Assembly (NCBI GenBank): GCA_027575805.1
Contig: JANBPU010000006.1
Span: 196,004-260,003, forward strand
Origin: Mycoemilia scoparia
Taxonomy: Eukaryota > Kickxellomycota > Kickxellomycetes > Kickxellales > Kickxellaceae
DNA: 64,000 bases
Direction: 5' to 3'
A model generated the notes under the pieces. The model made no database searches and was not told where the DNA came from. It saw only the letters and a list, made by a program, of their open reading frames with translations. The translations under genes were made by a program, and so were the position numbers. Shown one piece after another: positions 23,901-33,779 of this stretch. The stretch's first letter is position 1. Every line of letters begins with the position of its first letter.

Positions 23901-24312
23901 CGAAATCGTCTAGGTTAATGTCGATATCCTCAAACTCGCCATCCGAATCGGAGCTAAAATAGTCTGGGATAGCGCTGTCGCTGTCGTTTGTAGGCTCCGT
24001 GGCACTTACAGTACTGGCCATTCCATCCCCATCCTGGTCCGCCTCTTCTTCATCTTCATCTTCTTCCACCACCTCTTCCTCCTCGAAATCATCGTCCTCG
24101 CTTTCCTCATCAAAGAGGTCATCTATGGAATCGCTGTAATCGGGGTTGCTTTTGATCCTATCGTCAAGATCAACCTCGCTTCCCTCCATATTTGGGCTAC
24201 TTTGTGGTGAATTCCAGTTGGGGCTGCTTCTGGCAAGGCTAACAAATTTGGGCTGAGAGGGCGTCTGGGGGCCGTTTAGGGCTTTGCGTGATGACCGTAC
24301 GTCGAGAGACAT
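19263..24312 (-). CDS. SPT20: SAGA complex subunit Spt20 with Q-rich C-terminus
   Basis: Spt20 is a structural subunit of the SAGA histone acetyltransferase coactivator. The start is ATG 24312 (MSLDVRSSRKALNGPQ) or the in-frame 24363. A long acidic region follows (EEEEVVEEDEDEEEADQDGD). The Spt20 domain is spread over several exons: PPTKLPESIKPS, RPSLTLHLFDAHFRFENQ, YSSPMKFFFDALNEGRIP, and YKGCLIVEIHDHRKPKEK, the family hallmark. Then come LAVLCDMNQVKPTAEELLEI and the MVPHKKRKYNSSEIEAERAE nuclear-type basic segment. The remaining ~1000 residues are S/T/P/Q-rich and end in a 565-residue exon (20960-19263) with long polyglutamine runs. The neighbouring CDC123 is unrelated in function. Overall length (over 1500 residues) exceeds yeast Spt20 because of the Q-rich extension. 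Confidence 0.88.
20883..20943 (-). repeat. Polyglutamine CAA/CAG tract in SPT20
   Basis: About twenty consecutive CAA/CAG codons (tgctgttg pattern on the + strand) lie right after MARRAA at the start of the last SPT20 exon. Interruption by CAA blocks would limit slippage. Shorter Q runs recur at about 19575-19607 and 20027-20045. Confidence 0.95.
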
Positions 24313-26146
24313 TGACCGTGCTAGAGAGCAGAGTGCCAATGTGAATCCCGTGTGTGCTTGCACAATACTGTCTGCCTCCTCTGCTGAATTGGTGGTAGTA
24401 GGTCGCTGCTACAAAGTGTTCTTGAAATTGGGAGAGTCGCACACACGCACACGCACACGAATACACACTATTTGGGCCTTGGCCTAGAAAATTACGAACG
24501 GCTGGAAATCGGTAGCAAAAAGCTTGTGGGGCAGGCGAATGTATAAAGCCGGACAGCAATGACTTTGTTTTAAATTGCGAATTAGAGCACTCACTCACAC
24601 ACACCACTCAGCAACAAAGCGTCTTTGGGGTCTATGTGTATGTGTGTAAATAGTGGCCAAATTGTTGAATTGGGCACACAAAATTTCGGAGCAAATCCCT
24701 ACAAAAGTACACACACGTCTGGGGGAAGCCGGGGTAATGGACGAACGCGTCGTAGTATTTTTCTCGGGAAAGGGCGGCGCTGGTGTAGAGTAGGAGCTAA
24801 AAATGTGGAAATAGGACAAGTTTGATAGTAGTTAAGGCAAAGGAGCTTGGTGCGAAGTGGATGGTTCAGATGGTATGAAAGGGCCAGCAGCAAGCCATAA
24901 AGAGGAGGCTGGTAAAACAAGTTATTGGCTGTTTAAGAACTACGCCCATACAGTACGAGCACAAGCCAAAGGTGGTCAACTCTCGTCTGCATGCTCGCTT
25001 ACTCGCACACATACGCTCGCGCACGTCTGTTCGCCATCATGTCCCATACAGAGCCAAAAATACGCCCTGGATATCCAATTTATTTTAGATTGTTGTTGTG
25101 TCTATCAGTACTAAAAGGGTTGCCATTGCTGGTTGAGGGACAGATCTCTATGGCCTAAGCAGAGTTTGTGCATCAGCTGGCCCCCTCACTTTAAATCCTA
25201 GGGTCTGATAATAAATCCTGTCCAATTCCACTGGTCTGTGTGCTGAGCGATGTTTAGAATGCTGGGGAAAGGAGCATGCTACGACTGCACACTGAGACTG
25301 AATGTCCTGGGGCCTCCCCAAGATCCTGGTCATGGCTTCCCCACAATTGATGGCTTACATTAGGGTTTAATTTCGCATACATAATTTATAAATATATCCA
25401 TTGCACTTCTCATTCCAATGCATTTACCACGACATGTATAAAGAGCCAGCAACTTGTCGGACATGTTTTCTCTAGATTTTGTGAAAACAGCCCCAGCATA
25501 TCTTGTGGACTATCGCCATCCTTTTGGGCATCAAGAGATGGATGCTAGTACCCAGCATATCTTGCTACATCGCTGATCAAGGAGATATCCGCCTTTTGTT
25601 TGTTTACACCTATGTGTGTATACATGTGCTCTTCAATGGCCACCTATGCCTTTGCTTTTCATTCACTGTATACATGGCCAATGTATTCTACTTGGATTAT
25701 TTTATACAAACAGGACAGTGCTTCTATGCATGTTCGCAGATTTTCATCCAAGCGACGAAGCGGGAGAGCAGACATGCTTGGCAAGAGAGCATCCATTGGC
25801 TTCAACTTGAATTATAAAGATTGTTAACAATTCTTTTGATACACTCACAGCATCTTCCCGCATGTACATTACTGGGCACTGGGCCGCCATTGCCTTCAAA
25901 GGTGTATTAAGATTGTCCGCAGATCCGTCTAGAATCGTACACAACCATTGTGACCTATGTATCTGTCTCAAGGCCCAATACCATTGGACTTAAATGCCGC
26001 CGTGGGTCAAACCCCACTACATAGATGCACTTTTTAGCACACGTATATAAATCTGAGGGCCCTTCCTCAAGGATTACTGGATATTTTACTCCGTTTCTTT
26101 TTGTCGTTTCGTCTAAATCAATTCTATCCTTTGTTGCATCCTAAAG
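24313..26146. other. 1.8-kb gene-free region
   Basis: Divergent promoters of SPT20 (-) and the 2H phosphoesterase (+) must lie here. It has a CA-rich tract (about 24438-24468) and scattered CACAC/CTCGC motifs to about 25025. Open frames are short, overlapping on both strands, and lack recognisable protein features. No tRNA-like fold was found by eye. Confidence 0.45.
26044..26050 (+). promoter_or_regulatory. Candidate TATA element of the 2H phosphoesterase gene
   Basis: TATATAA lies about 100 bp upstream of a plausible 5' leader. The leader appears to contain an intron (GTAAGA at 26147 to CTTTAG at 26286). Positional inference only. Confidence 0.4.
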
Positions 26147-26288
26147 GTAAGAGAGCTTGTTATCAATCGGGTCACCCATAAGATCAGCTTGAGTTGGTGT
26201 CCATACACATGAGCAGCACTGTCTGTGTGGTTAAGGCCAAATGTTCTGGTTTCTGGGCCCATTGTGCCGCAAAAATACGTCTTTAGTA

Positions 26289-27047
26289 ATGGCTTATACT
26301 AACCATTTGAATTCCTTATCCAGGATAAGAGCCATAGCAATGTTTGTCTCTGCCAGTTTACTCCTCTTGACTCTGCTTGTCTGGTTCCAAGTGCTACATC
26401 CGGCTGCCGGCGCCCCAAGTCTCCATGGTGGCAAAGACAGCGAAATCATCTATGATCCCAAAGCCCCTGTATTCCATCTAAGCAAGGAAATATACCACCA
26501 CCGTGATATCCCATTCAAACCTCAGGTCGGCGATGGCCCCTTTGACACTTACCTCCAGCTCACTCTTCAGTACGATCCTATCAAGGACCTCTTCTCCGAC
26601 CTCAAGGAAACTGCAGGCGTTGGAAACATAACATCTCGTGGCGAAGCCCACATCACTGTTATCTCTCCCCCTGAGTTTGCCAACATCCTATCCAAAGTTG
26701 GAATCACAGGAAATGACATCAACAACATTGCATTAAAGAACCACATACAGTCTGCCAAATTCCGTGCTGTGTGCCTGGGGAGAGTCAAGGGAAGCCTTCC
26801 AACCGACAAAACCAACACTCAGCAAGAGCTTTACTCGGTTGTTGTCGACGATGTTGGTGGAACCATGCTCAAGATCCGCAGAGACATCTACCAGCTTTAC
26901 AGGGCCAAGGGCGGTGTCGGCGCCTTCTTTAGCCCAGAAGAGTTCCAGCCCCACATCACTGTCGGGTTTACAAAGAAGGATCTTTTCCCTGAAAATGGTG
27001 TATTCAAAGGACGTAACATGTGCTGGGCTCCAATTAATACCCACTAA
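26289..27047 (+). CDS. Membrane-anchored 2H phosphoesterase-like protein
   Basis: This single coding exon encodes 252 residues from ATG 26289, two bases after a likely 5'-UTR intron acceptor (intron 26147-26286). That intron decides against the longer upstream start at 26241. A hydrophobic helix at about residues 15-40 (AIAMFVSASLLLLTLLVWF) suggests a signal anchor or signal peptide. The rest has two H-x-T-V motifs, AHITVISPPE and PHITVGFTKKD. These are the paired catalytic histidine-threonine motifs of the 2H superfamily (RNA ligase/cyclic phosphodiesterase fold). Family members process cyclic phosphates or ADP-ribose-type substrates; the substrate here is unknown. Secretory or membrane targeting is inferred and unusual for an RNA-acting enzyme. 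Confidence 0.8.
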   Translation: MAYTNHLNSLSRIRAIAMFVSASLLLLTLLVWFQVLHPAAGAPSLHGGKDSEIIYDPKAPVFHLSKEIYHHRDIPFKPQVGDGPFDTYLQLTLQYDPIKDLFSDLKETAGVGNITSRGEAHITVISPPEFANILSKVGITGNDINNIALKNHIQSAKFRAVCLGRVKGSLPTDKTNTQQELYSVVVDDVGGTMLKIRRDIYQLYRAKGGVGAFFSPEEFQPHITVGFTKKDLFPENGVFKGRNMCWAPINTH

Positions 27048-27502
27048 TTGTCTTTATAGTCTTTTTTTTCTCAATGTAACCGCAGCTATAATATCCATCA
27101 TTATTCTGCGCTCTTATAATTTCTAGGCATAGCCTCTTGTTTAATTTTCATAAGAAATGGACAGCTATCCTTTCCTGCTTGATCTAATAACACTATATTT
27201 ATACTCAGCATTGATTTATACAGATTCAGCATAGCATAGCATGTAGATCCAATGACTGTATGTTCTTAAATCTCTCGAAAAAACAATTGAATAAACATTT
27301 AGTTTGTAGTTTCTACATTGACTATTATTCGTATTAAAGAATCTGAATCGGAGTGAGCAGTGGTTGGTGGTATAACTTTGTATTTTAAAAATTGAAAAAA
27401 CAATTACCCAGAGCTTGCTTAGCTAGGATAAAAAGTAAAGGTTCAAAAACTCAATCATTTGAGAGGATTTATAGGGAGTGTGTGGTGTTGACTTGAATAT
27501 AT
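27048..27502. other. Convergent intergenic region, 0.45 kb
   Basis: AT-rich 3' flanks of the 2H phosphoesterase gene and URC1. No gene is seen. Confidence 0.5.
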
Positions 27503-29800
27503 TTAGTGATGGATGTCATCCCAGTCACGTCCTCGAGTGTTAACGAGATCCTTTTCGGTAGGTGCATTTTCCGTTGTGAAGTAGCCATCAGCAATCTTGG
27601 CCTTGATCTCAACTCTATTAGTAGTTCAAAGTGCAAAATAAACAGTAAATTACCAAGTGTAAGCTTACATTGAATGTAAAAATATGTTTTAATTTATATG
27701 GTATAATCCTTACTGAGAATCTTCTGGGATCATGTCCTCTGGAATAGACACGCGCTCAAGAATATCTATTCCTGATCCAGTGATGGCGTTGTACTTCATG
27801 TTGGACATACTAATAAAGCGGTCTATTTTCTTGATTCCAAGCCAATGCAGGACATCGGGCATAAGCGCTTGGAAGCGCATATCCTTGACACCTGCAATAC
27901 ACTCGGTACGCTTAAAGTAGTTGGCTGCAGTGTCTCCACCTTCTTGGCGTTTACCTAATTCCCACAAAAATATCAACATCACCTAGAGTTCTTTTGAAAA
28001 ATAAACAAACTTTATAGGTATTCCCTAAAATATAACCTAACTTACGAGCATTGTATACAAGATATTTGGTGACTTCACCAAGCGCTCTTCCTTCCTTTCT
28101 GACTATAACATAGGTATATTCGATTCATTTGCAATTAATTGTTCGTTTGTTTGTTATAATCTCTGGATATATGTAGATATTTTAGACCAATATATACTTA
28201 CAATATACAATCGCTCCAACACCACCTTCTTGTGCAGTTTTGACACATTGTTCTATTCCATAGATAAGGTATGGGCGACATGTGCAGATATCAGAACCAA
28301 ATACATCAGAGCCATTGCATTCATCGTGCACTCTCATTGTCAGTTTCTGAGATGGGTCAGAAATCTTTTCTGGGTCACCAAAAATGTAGACAGTAAGGCC
28401 GCCAATGGGTGGAAGGAAAACCTTAAGATCGGGGCGAGTGATGAGTTCTGGGTACATGCCACCAGTATCCTCGCTAAAATTAAAAGCAAAGAGAAACATT
28501 TAGCAGCTGATATATACATATATAAATCTACGCCCTGTCTTGTCGATGTGCACCATTAAGCTCAATTTACTTACAAAAGAGCACGGCGTAGAAGCGTTTC
28601 TCCAATTCCAAAGCGCTTGGCGACTCCGGGTAGATACCAGACAGGCTCAATAGCAGCCTTCAGTACCTTGAGTTGACCCTCGCTAGTAACGACATCGCCG
28701 TCCTTTGCTAACCTTCCTTGCTCAATTGCTTCGTCTACCTCGGCAAGCTTCATATGCGCGCGAGTCACAGCAATGGTTGGGCGAATATCAATCCCCTTGG
28801 AGATCTGGTCGCCGAACGATTCGACAGTCAAATGACCCCAGGGATCAATGGAGACAATCTTCTCGGGGTCATCCCATTGAGCAGGGTGACCGAAGGTGAA
28901 GGGCGGCTCAGTGTTGGTATAGTCTGGGCGATGGTTAGGAGAGAGATCACCAATTGCGACAGCCAAGGCGCGATAGATACAGTAGGAGCCGCCATAAGCT
29001 CCGATGGCATTGCGAATGCGAATTGACTGAGGATGGCGCGATGCGACAATGGGCCCTCTCTCTTGAGCAGAGGTAGCTCCCCACTTTAAGGAAATGGGCT
29101 TAATGCCGACTTGGTTTGGATAAGTTGTAAGGATCACATGCGACTCGTACACGTTGTCTTTAAGGCTAGTTGGGGAAGGCGGCGAGATCCCAGCTGCTTT
29201 GGATGCAGGGACTACAGAACAAATTGGTTAGAACTTGGTAAGCATACTGAAAGATCAGTGGTTTAGCCAATCCATTAGTGTACGCTCAAATGGGCTGGCT
29301 AGTAATTTAGGTATTACACTGATGGTCGCATCTGATACAAATAGAGAAATGGTCGTGTATTTGCACTGTTTGTGCATCAAAACCTTACCTGATGGAGATA
29401 TGGGAGCCTTGGACTGAGTTTCGGTGTCACCTTGCTCATTATCAGTCTATACTCAAAGTAAAGGATTATTAGGAGTGTGATGAGGAGGGATATGATCGAC
29501 ATATGGTGTACCATATGACAGAGTCTCCTCTAAAATACCATCAGGATATCCCCTTGGATACTAGCCAATCATCACTGAGACTCCAGCTATAATGTAAGGG
29601 TTATGTGCTGATCTGCAGAGAATATATGAGGGTATTTGTATTTTCACTTTTGTTGGAGAACTCCCCATATATGAATATATTTCCGTTCTAGATCCACTTA
29701 CCATGGCTGATTTGGTTTGGATTGAGCTCTCAATATTCTCGAGCTTCTCAAGAATGGTTTTTAGAAGCCCCGTATCGGTGCTTTCTTTAGGAAGTGTCAT
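27503..29800 (-). CDS. URC1: Uracil catabolism protein Urc1 (GTP cyclohydrolase II-like)
   Basis: Urc1 is the GTP-cyclohydrolase-II-related enzyme of the fungal URC uracil-degradation pathway. Exon 1 (29800 to about 29703) encodes a short coiled-coil leader, MTLPKESTDTGLLKTILEKL. After a ~250-nt intron and a small exon, the main exon (about 29212-28575) carries SHVILTTYPNQVGIKPI, WGATSAQERGPIVASRHP and AIGAYGGSYCIYRALAVA. Following exons carry VHDECNGSDVFGSDICTC, the Zn-binding cysteine motif equivalent to the GCHII C-x10-C-x-C. RKEGRALGEVTKYLVYNAR is the counterpart of the GCHII RQEGRGIGL loop. The end is TRGRDWDDIHH. A 0.8-kb divergent promoter is shared with PRP40. One arm of a 145-bp inverted repeat lies in intron 1. 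Confidence 0.9.
29517..29664. repeat. Inverted repeat, left copy (URC1 intron 1)
   Basis: About 148 bp (from CAGAGTCTCCTCTAAAATAC to TTGGAGAACT) is closely matched, as the reverse complement, by 30315-30459. Shared blocks include CCCTTGGATACTAG, CACTGAGACTCCAGC and AATGTAAGGGTTATGTGCTG. Differences are scattered substitutions and one or two small indels. Confidence 0.88.
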
Positions 29801-29951
29801 TGATGATTATAGAGCCTAGAGTTTTATAAGGAAAACAGAGAATCTATAAAATAACGGAAGGAAAGACAGAAAACCGAGTTGGAGGAATTTTGGATGCATT
29901 GTGCGCAGTAGGACTTGGGGCCAAGTATTTATAGGGATTTGAAGTTTCTGC

Positions 29952-29952
<1 letters not shown>

Positions 29953-29988
<36 letters not shown>
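29953..29988. repeat. (GT)n-(GC)n microsatellite
   Basis: About 15 GT units followed by GCGCGC, about 160 bp upstream of the URC1 ATG. Alternating purine-pyrimidine sequence of this kind can adopt Z-DNA. Confidence 0.95.
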
Positions 29989-29989
<1 letters not shown>

Positions 29990-30314
29990 GGATATAATCA
30001 GGGGGCTTCTCTTTAATTGAAGAATCCGGAGCGCAATCGTCACGACAATTGTTGTGGTCAGGTGGCTGGCCACCTGAGAGTACTTGCACTTTGGGCAAAG
30101 CAATAACAGTAACGGCTCTTTTAAAAACAAAGGATGTCGCTGGTTGCCATAGAAATGAATTCGCTGACTTCCTGCTAATGATTCATACACTCACAGTTGG
30201 CATTCGGCTGTTTAATATGTACGATATTGCTTTGTGTTGCATTTACATTTAACACTTCTTTAGCGAGGGTGGTGTGTGCACTGTGAGAGGCTTGGCTCAA
30301 ATAGACAACTGGCA

Positions 30315-30459
30315 AGTTCTCCAGCAAAAGGGCAAAGACAAATACCCTCATACGTTCTCTGCAGATCAGCACATAACCCTTACATTTGGCTGGAGTCTCA
30401 GTGAATGTTGACTAGTATCCAAGGGGGTATCCTAGTGGCATTTTAGGGGAGGCTCTGCC
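30315..30459. repeat. Inverted repeat, right copy (between URC1 and PRP40)
   Basis: Reverse-complement copy of 29517-29664. Beyond both ends similarity drops sharply (inner ends diverge after AGAACT; outer ends after the CAGAG/CTCTG block), so the repeat is a discrete unit. Confidence 0.88.
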
Positions 30460-30615
30460 AATTGATATGAAAAATAGTTTCCCATAAGGGTCGTGTTGGA
30501 CAGATCAATAGCATCAGTCTATGTAATCAAGCTAAATGCAAGCATGACTTGCGCATTTCGCTGCATATGTGTGTATTTGATTCTAAAGCAATTGGATTAT
30601 CGACCTTTCTTAATA

Positions 30616-33353
30616 ATGGTAGAATCTGTAAGTATTCGGAATCACGGGACATGCCTTTGTTCAATGTGTCTCTAAATAACAAACATTGTCTGACCTTGTG
30701 TATGTGTGGGCTACCTTTCATTGATGGTTTAGAATGATTGGGTAGAATATTCGGCCAAGGATGGGCGAAAGTACTATTATAACAAGGCTACGAAAAAAAC
30801 CACCTGGGAAAAACCGGATGAGTTAAAAACCAAGGAAGAGGTAATTTCAACATCGACGTTCTATATGAGCTGGGCATATTAGAAAAATTCATGGCATGAT
30901 TTATCGATTCGTTCTCTGCAATATTTTGACGGTTTAGAAAGCAACACCTTGGAAGGAATATGTTGCCAAGGGGGGCAGAAAGTATTGGCATAACACTGTG
31001 ACTAAGGAAACAACGTGGGACATGCCTGATGAGCTAAAAAAAGGTTAGTCACATAATTCAGCCAATTTCTCAGGAAATGTTTGCATGCAGATGTTTTGTC
31101 AGTAGTGTCGTGTGAATACATCTGAACACACTATTCAGCCAATAATGACCATATACTTGATGACAATAATGTTATTTTGGTGTTTGTTTTATTCCAGGCC
31201 CACAACAACCCGCACAGCCACAAAAGCCCGTTCTTCCAACAAAGACCAACTTCGCTACAAAAGAGGAGGCAGAGGATGCTTTTATGAAAATGCTCGAGGC
31301 TGAGGTAAATGCAATGATCTCAAGACACATTGACCTTGATTGTTTATATGTATTGACCATTGATCCATTTTTGGATAATACTCCATTGTTTTAGGGAGTC
31401 GAGTCGAATTGGGAGTGGGAGCAAACAATGAGAGCAGTCATCAATCACCCACTTTATCGTTGTCTTAAAACCCTCAGCGAACGCAAAGAGGCATTCGGCA
31501 AATATATCACTCAGAAAAAGGCCATTGAAGAGGTAATTATATATCAACAATGACAGTGGAAACACAGTTGTCGATCTAGAGATGGGAAACTTAGTCCGGA
31601 ATATGGACCACCCATATCTATATTATACTAATATAGATTTGGTTCTTCATATCTAGAAAGAATACCTGGCCAAAGCCAAGGAGAGAAGGGAAAAGTTCTA
31701 CGAGATGCTCAACGAGGTGACAATTACTGAATACACTCGATATAATAAGGTAGCAAAGCTAAAGGCTGATCACCCCGCAATGAATGCTGTCACAGATTTG
31801 AAAGAGCGCCTAGAGTTCTTTGAAGATTACATGGGAGATTATCATGAAAAAATTAAGGTATGGATAGTTTTAAAACATAAAATATCTGGCATTTGCCATA
31901 CACATTTTCTTTATGCGTTCTGAAGCGTAAAAGAGCCGGGATAATCTAATAATCAGCGGCCTTTCAATACAATAGGAGAGGAGGCAAAAGTCATTTGAGC
32001 TGATCAAGCAAGCCACAGAGTCGATCTTACTCGACCTGCCAAATATTCAAGTCGGAACAAGGTGGGATGATGTGAAGAAACATCTTTTTGAGGCAGACGA
32101 AATAAAGAAATTGGTGGATGATGCCAAGGTCAATAACCCAGTTGAAGAATACTTTGCCAAGATCAGCATTCTCAAAGCATTTGCAATGTCCATGGAGAGG
32201 CTAGACAAGGAGGATTACGAAAAGAGAAGGGAAGCTGAAAAGCAAAATTACAGAAAGGAAAGAGTAAATCGTGATAACTACAGAGAGCTCCTTCGAGAGC
32301 ACCTTTCTGCAGGGAACATCGCTCCAGTTACAACCTGGGCCGAGTTTTATCCGTTGGTAAAATCTGATCTTCGCTATACAAACATTTTGGGTCAAAAGGG
32401 ATCTTCGCCATTAGAGATGTTCTGGGATGAGGTTGAGCTGTTGAATGAGGAAGTTTATGATTGTCGAAAGCGATTGGAAAGTGACTTGAAGGTATGTCGC
32501 CATATGTACTACAAAATTCAAAAATAAGCTATATAACCTGCTTGACAATCCATTTTTATTGATTGATGGTTCGATTTTGATACTAGGCTGCAGGAATAAG
32601 GATTTCTCACACCGAATCTCTTGATGGTTTGAAAGAAATTTTAAAATCATCTCGCATCAAGGTCCAGATACCTGACAATGTTTTGCCATATGTACATGAG
32701 CAGCTTATAATTAAAGCCCAAAGGAAATACCAGGATGAGGTTGATAGAAAAGAACGCCACAAGAAGCGTTTGCTTGATGATTTTAAATACGAACTTAGGG
32801 ATCTTTCTCCCCCTTTGACACCGGAATCCACATGGGAAGATGTAAGTACCCAGATTTGAGTTTGCTTTTAAGAGATCAATAGGCATGTATGATGTAGCTC
32901 TAGTTAACATAATATTCTTTAAATCCTCATTTAGGAAAAGAAGCGAATTTCCAAAATGAAAATATATAGAGAGATTGATGACGAAGATTCAGCCATGCTC
33001 ATATTCACCAAAGTCATAGACCGAATAAAGGTAACGCCACCATAACTGCAACGAAGTTATTTATATCCAACCCTTTGTAAATCGTTTATAACACATTCTT
33101 TGTGTGGGGTCAAAATTCATAGGAATCAAGTAGGCGAAAGCACTCAAGGTCAGAGCCTCGCACTTCTGAACACCGTAGCAGCTCAAAGGTAAGAAACGAG
33201 AATGTCTATATTATTAAGTGTGTTGTGGCAGAACTAGGATCACTGCATATGTGTAACTTTTTCATATAGCGACCAAAGTCTGGAGAAAACAAGGAACCAT
33301 TAGACGAAGAAAAGTCTGACTGCCAGATGGAGGAAGGAGAAGAGCCTCAATAA
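30616..33353 (+). CDS. PRP40: U1 snRNP-associated splicing factor Prp40
   Basis: Eleven exons give 562 residues with every junction in frame; yeast Prp40 is about 580. Exon 1 is only 12 nt (ATG-GTA-GAA-TCT at 30616-30627), followed by GTAAGT; exon 2 starts at 30733. The two N-terminal WW domains are [19 protein letters not shown]...TTWEKPDEL and [19 protein letters not shown]...[10 protein letters not shown] Pro/Gln linker ([15 protein letters not shown]) follows. Then come several FF domains from about residue 110 ([47 protein letters not shown]). The C-terminus is basic then acidic. Prp40 bridges the 5' splice site (U1) and the branch-point proteins BBP/Mud2, so it serves the introns seen in this genome. 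Confidence 0.92.
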
Positions 33354-33779
33354 ATTCCTTTATAGTTCTTATTGCTTGCCAAAATCATTAGAGCCAGCTC
33401 CACAACAAAATCAAATAAAGCTATTTAGGCGTTTTTATGCAAAGCTTTACTTTTTTTCAAAAAAAAAAGGTTTATATGTATGAACTACTCAGTTTGTAAC
33501 CATCACTTGTGACAATAAAATTGTCAAAATGGAACAAATATAACCGAGGAAATTCCAAAAAAATTGTTTTATCACACATTCCCTTGAACACCAATCTACC
33601 AAGAAATGAATTTGGCATTCTACACAGTGTGAAAATATTTAAAGTGCTCCAACAGTTGGATGAATCAGTCTCAAATATAGGAGGGGGTAACGTTTATTTG
33701 CTAATTATGGGGACTTTAAAAAAATGTAATAATCACTGTGAGGCTTTTTGCTTGTTACCCACTATGTCAAACTCCAGCT
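33354..33779. other. Convergent intergenic region, 0.43 kb
   Basis: PRP40 and MMS19 3' flanks, with a poly-A run near 33460. No gene is seen. Confidence 0.5.

Larger units (their letters stand above)
29801..30615. promoter_or_regulatory. Divergent URC1/PRP40 promoter region
   Basis: This is an 815-bp region between two divergent starts. It holds a (GT)n microsatellite and the right copy of the 145-bp inverted repeat. No gene is seen. The open frames that read through the GT run are artefacts of the repeat. Confidence 0.55.

Noticed and set aside
25995..26025. GTGGGTCAAACCCCAC, resembling a tRNA T-arm
   Set aside because: No matching acceptor, D or anticodon arms at the right distances.
29844..30190. 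Open frames with runs of His-Thr on the minus strand
   Set aside because: They are translations of the (GT)n microsatellite in the URC1/PRP40 promoter and overlap in two frames; no gene signal.
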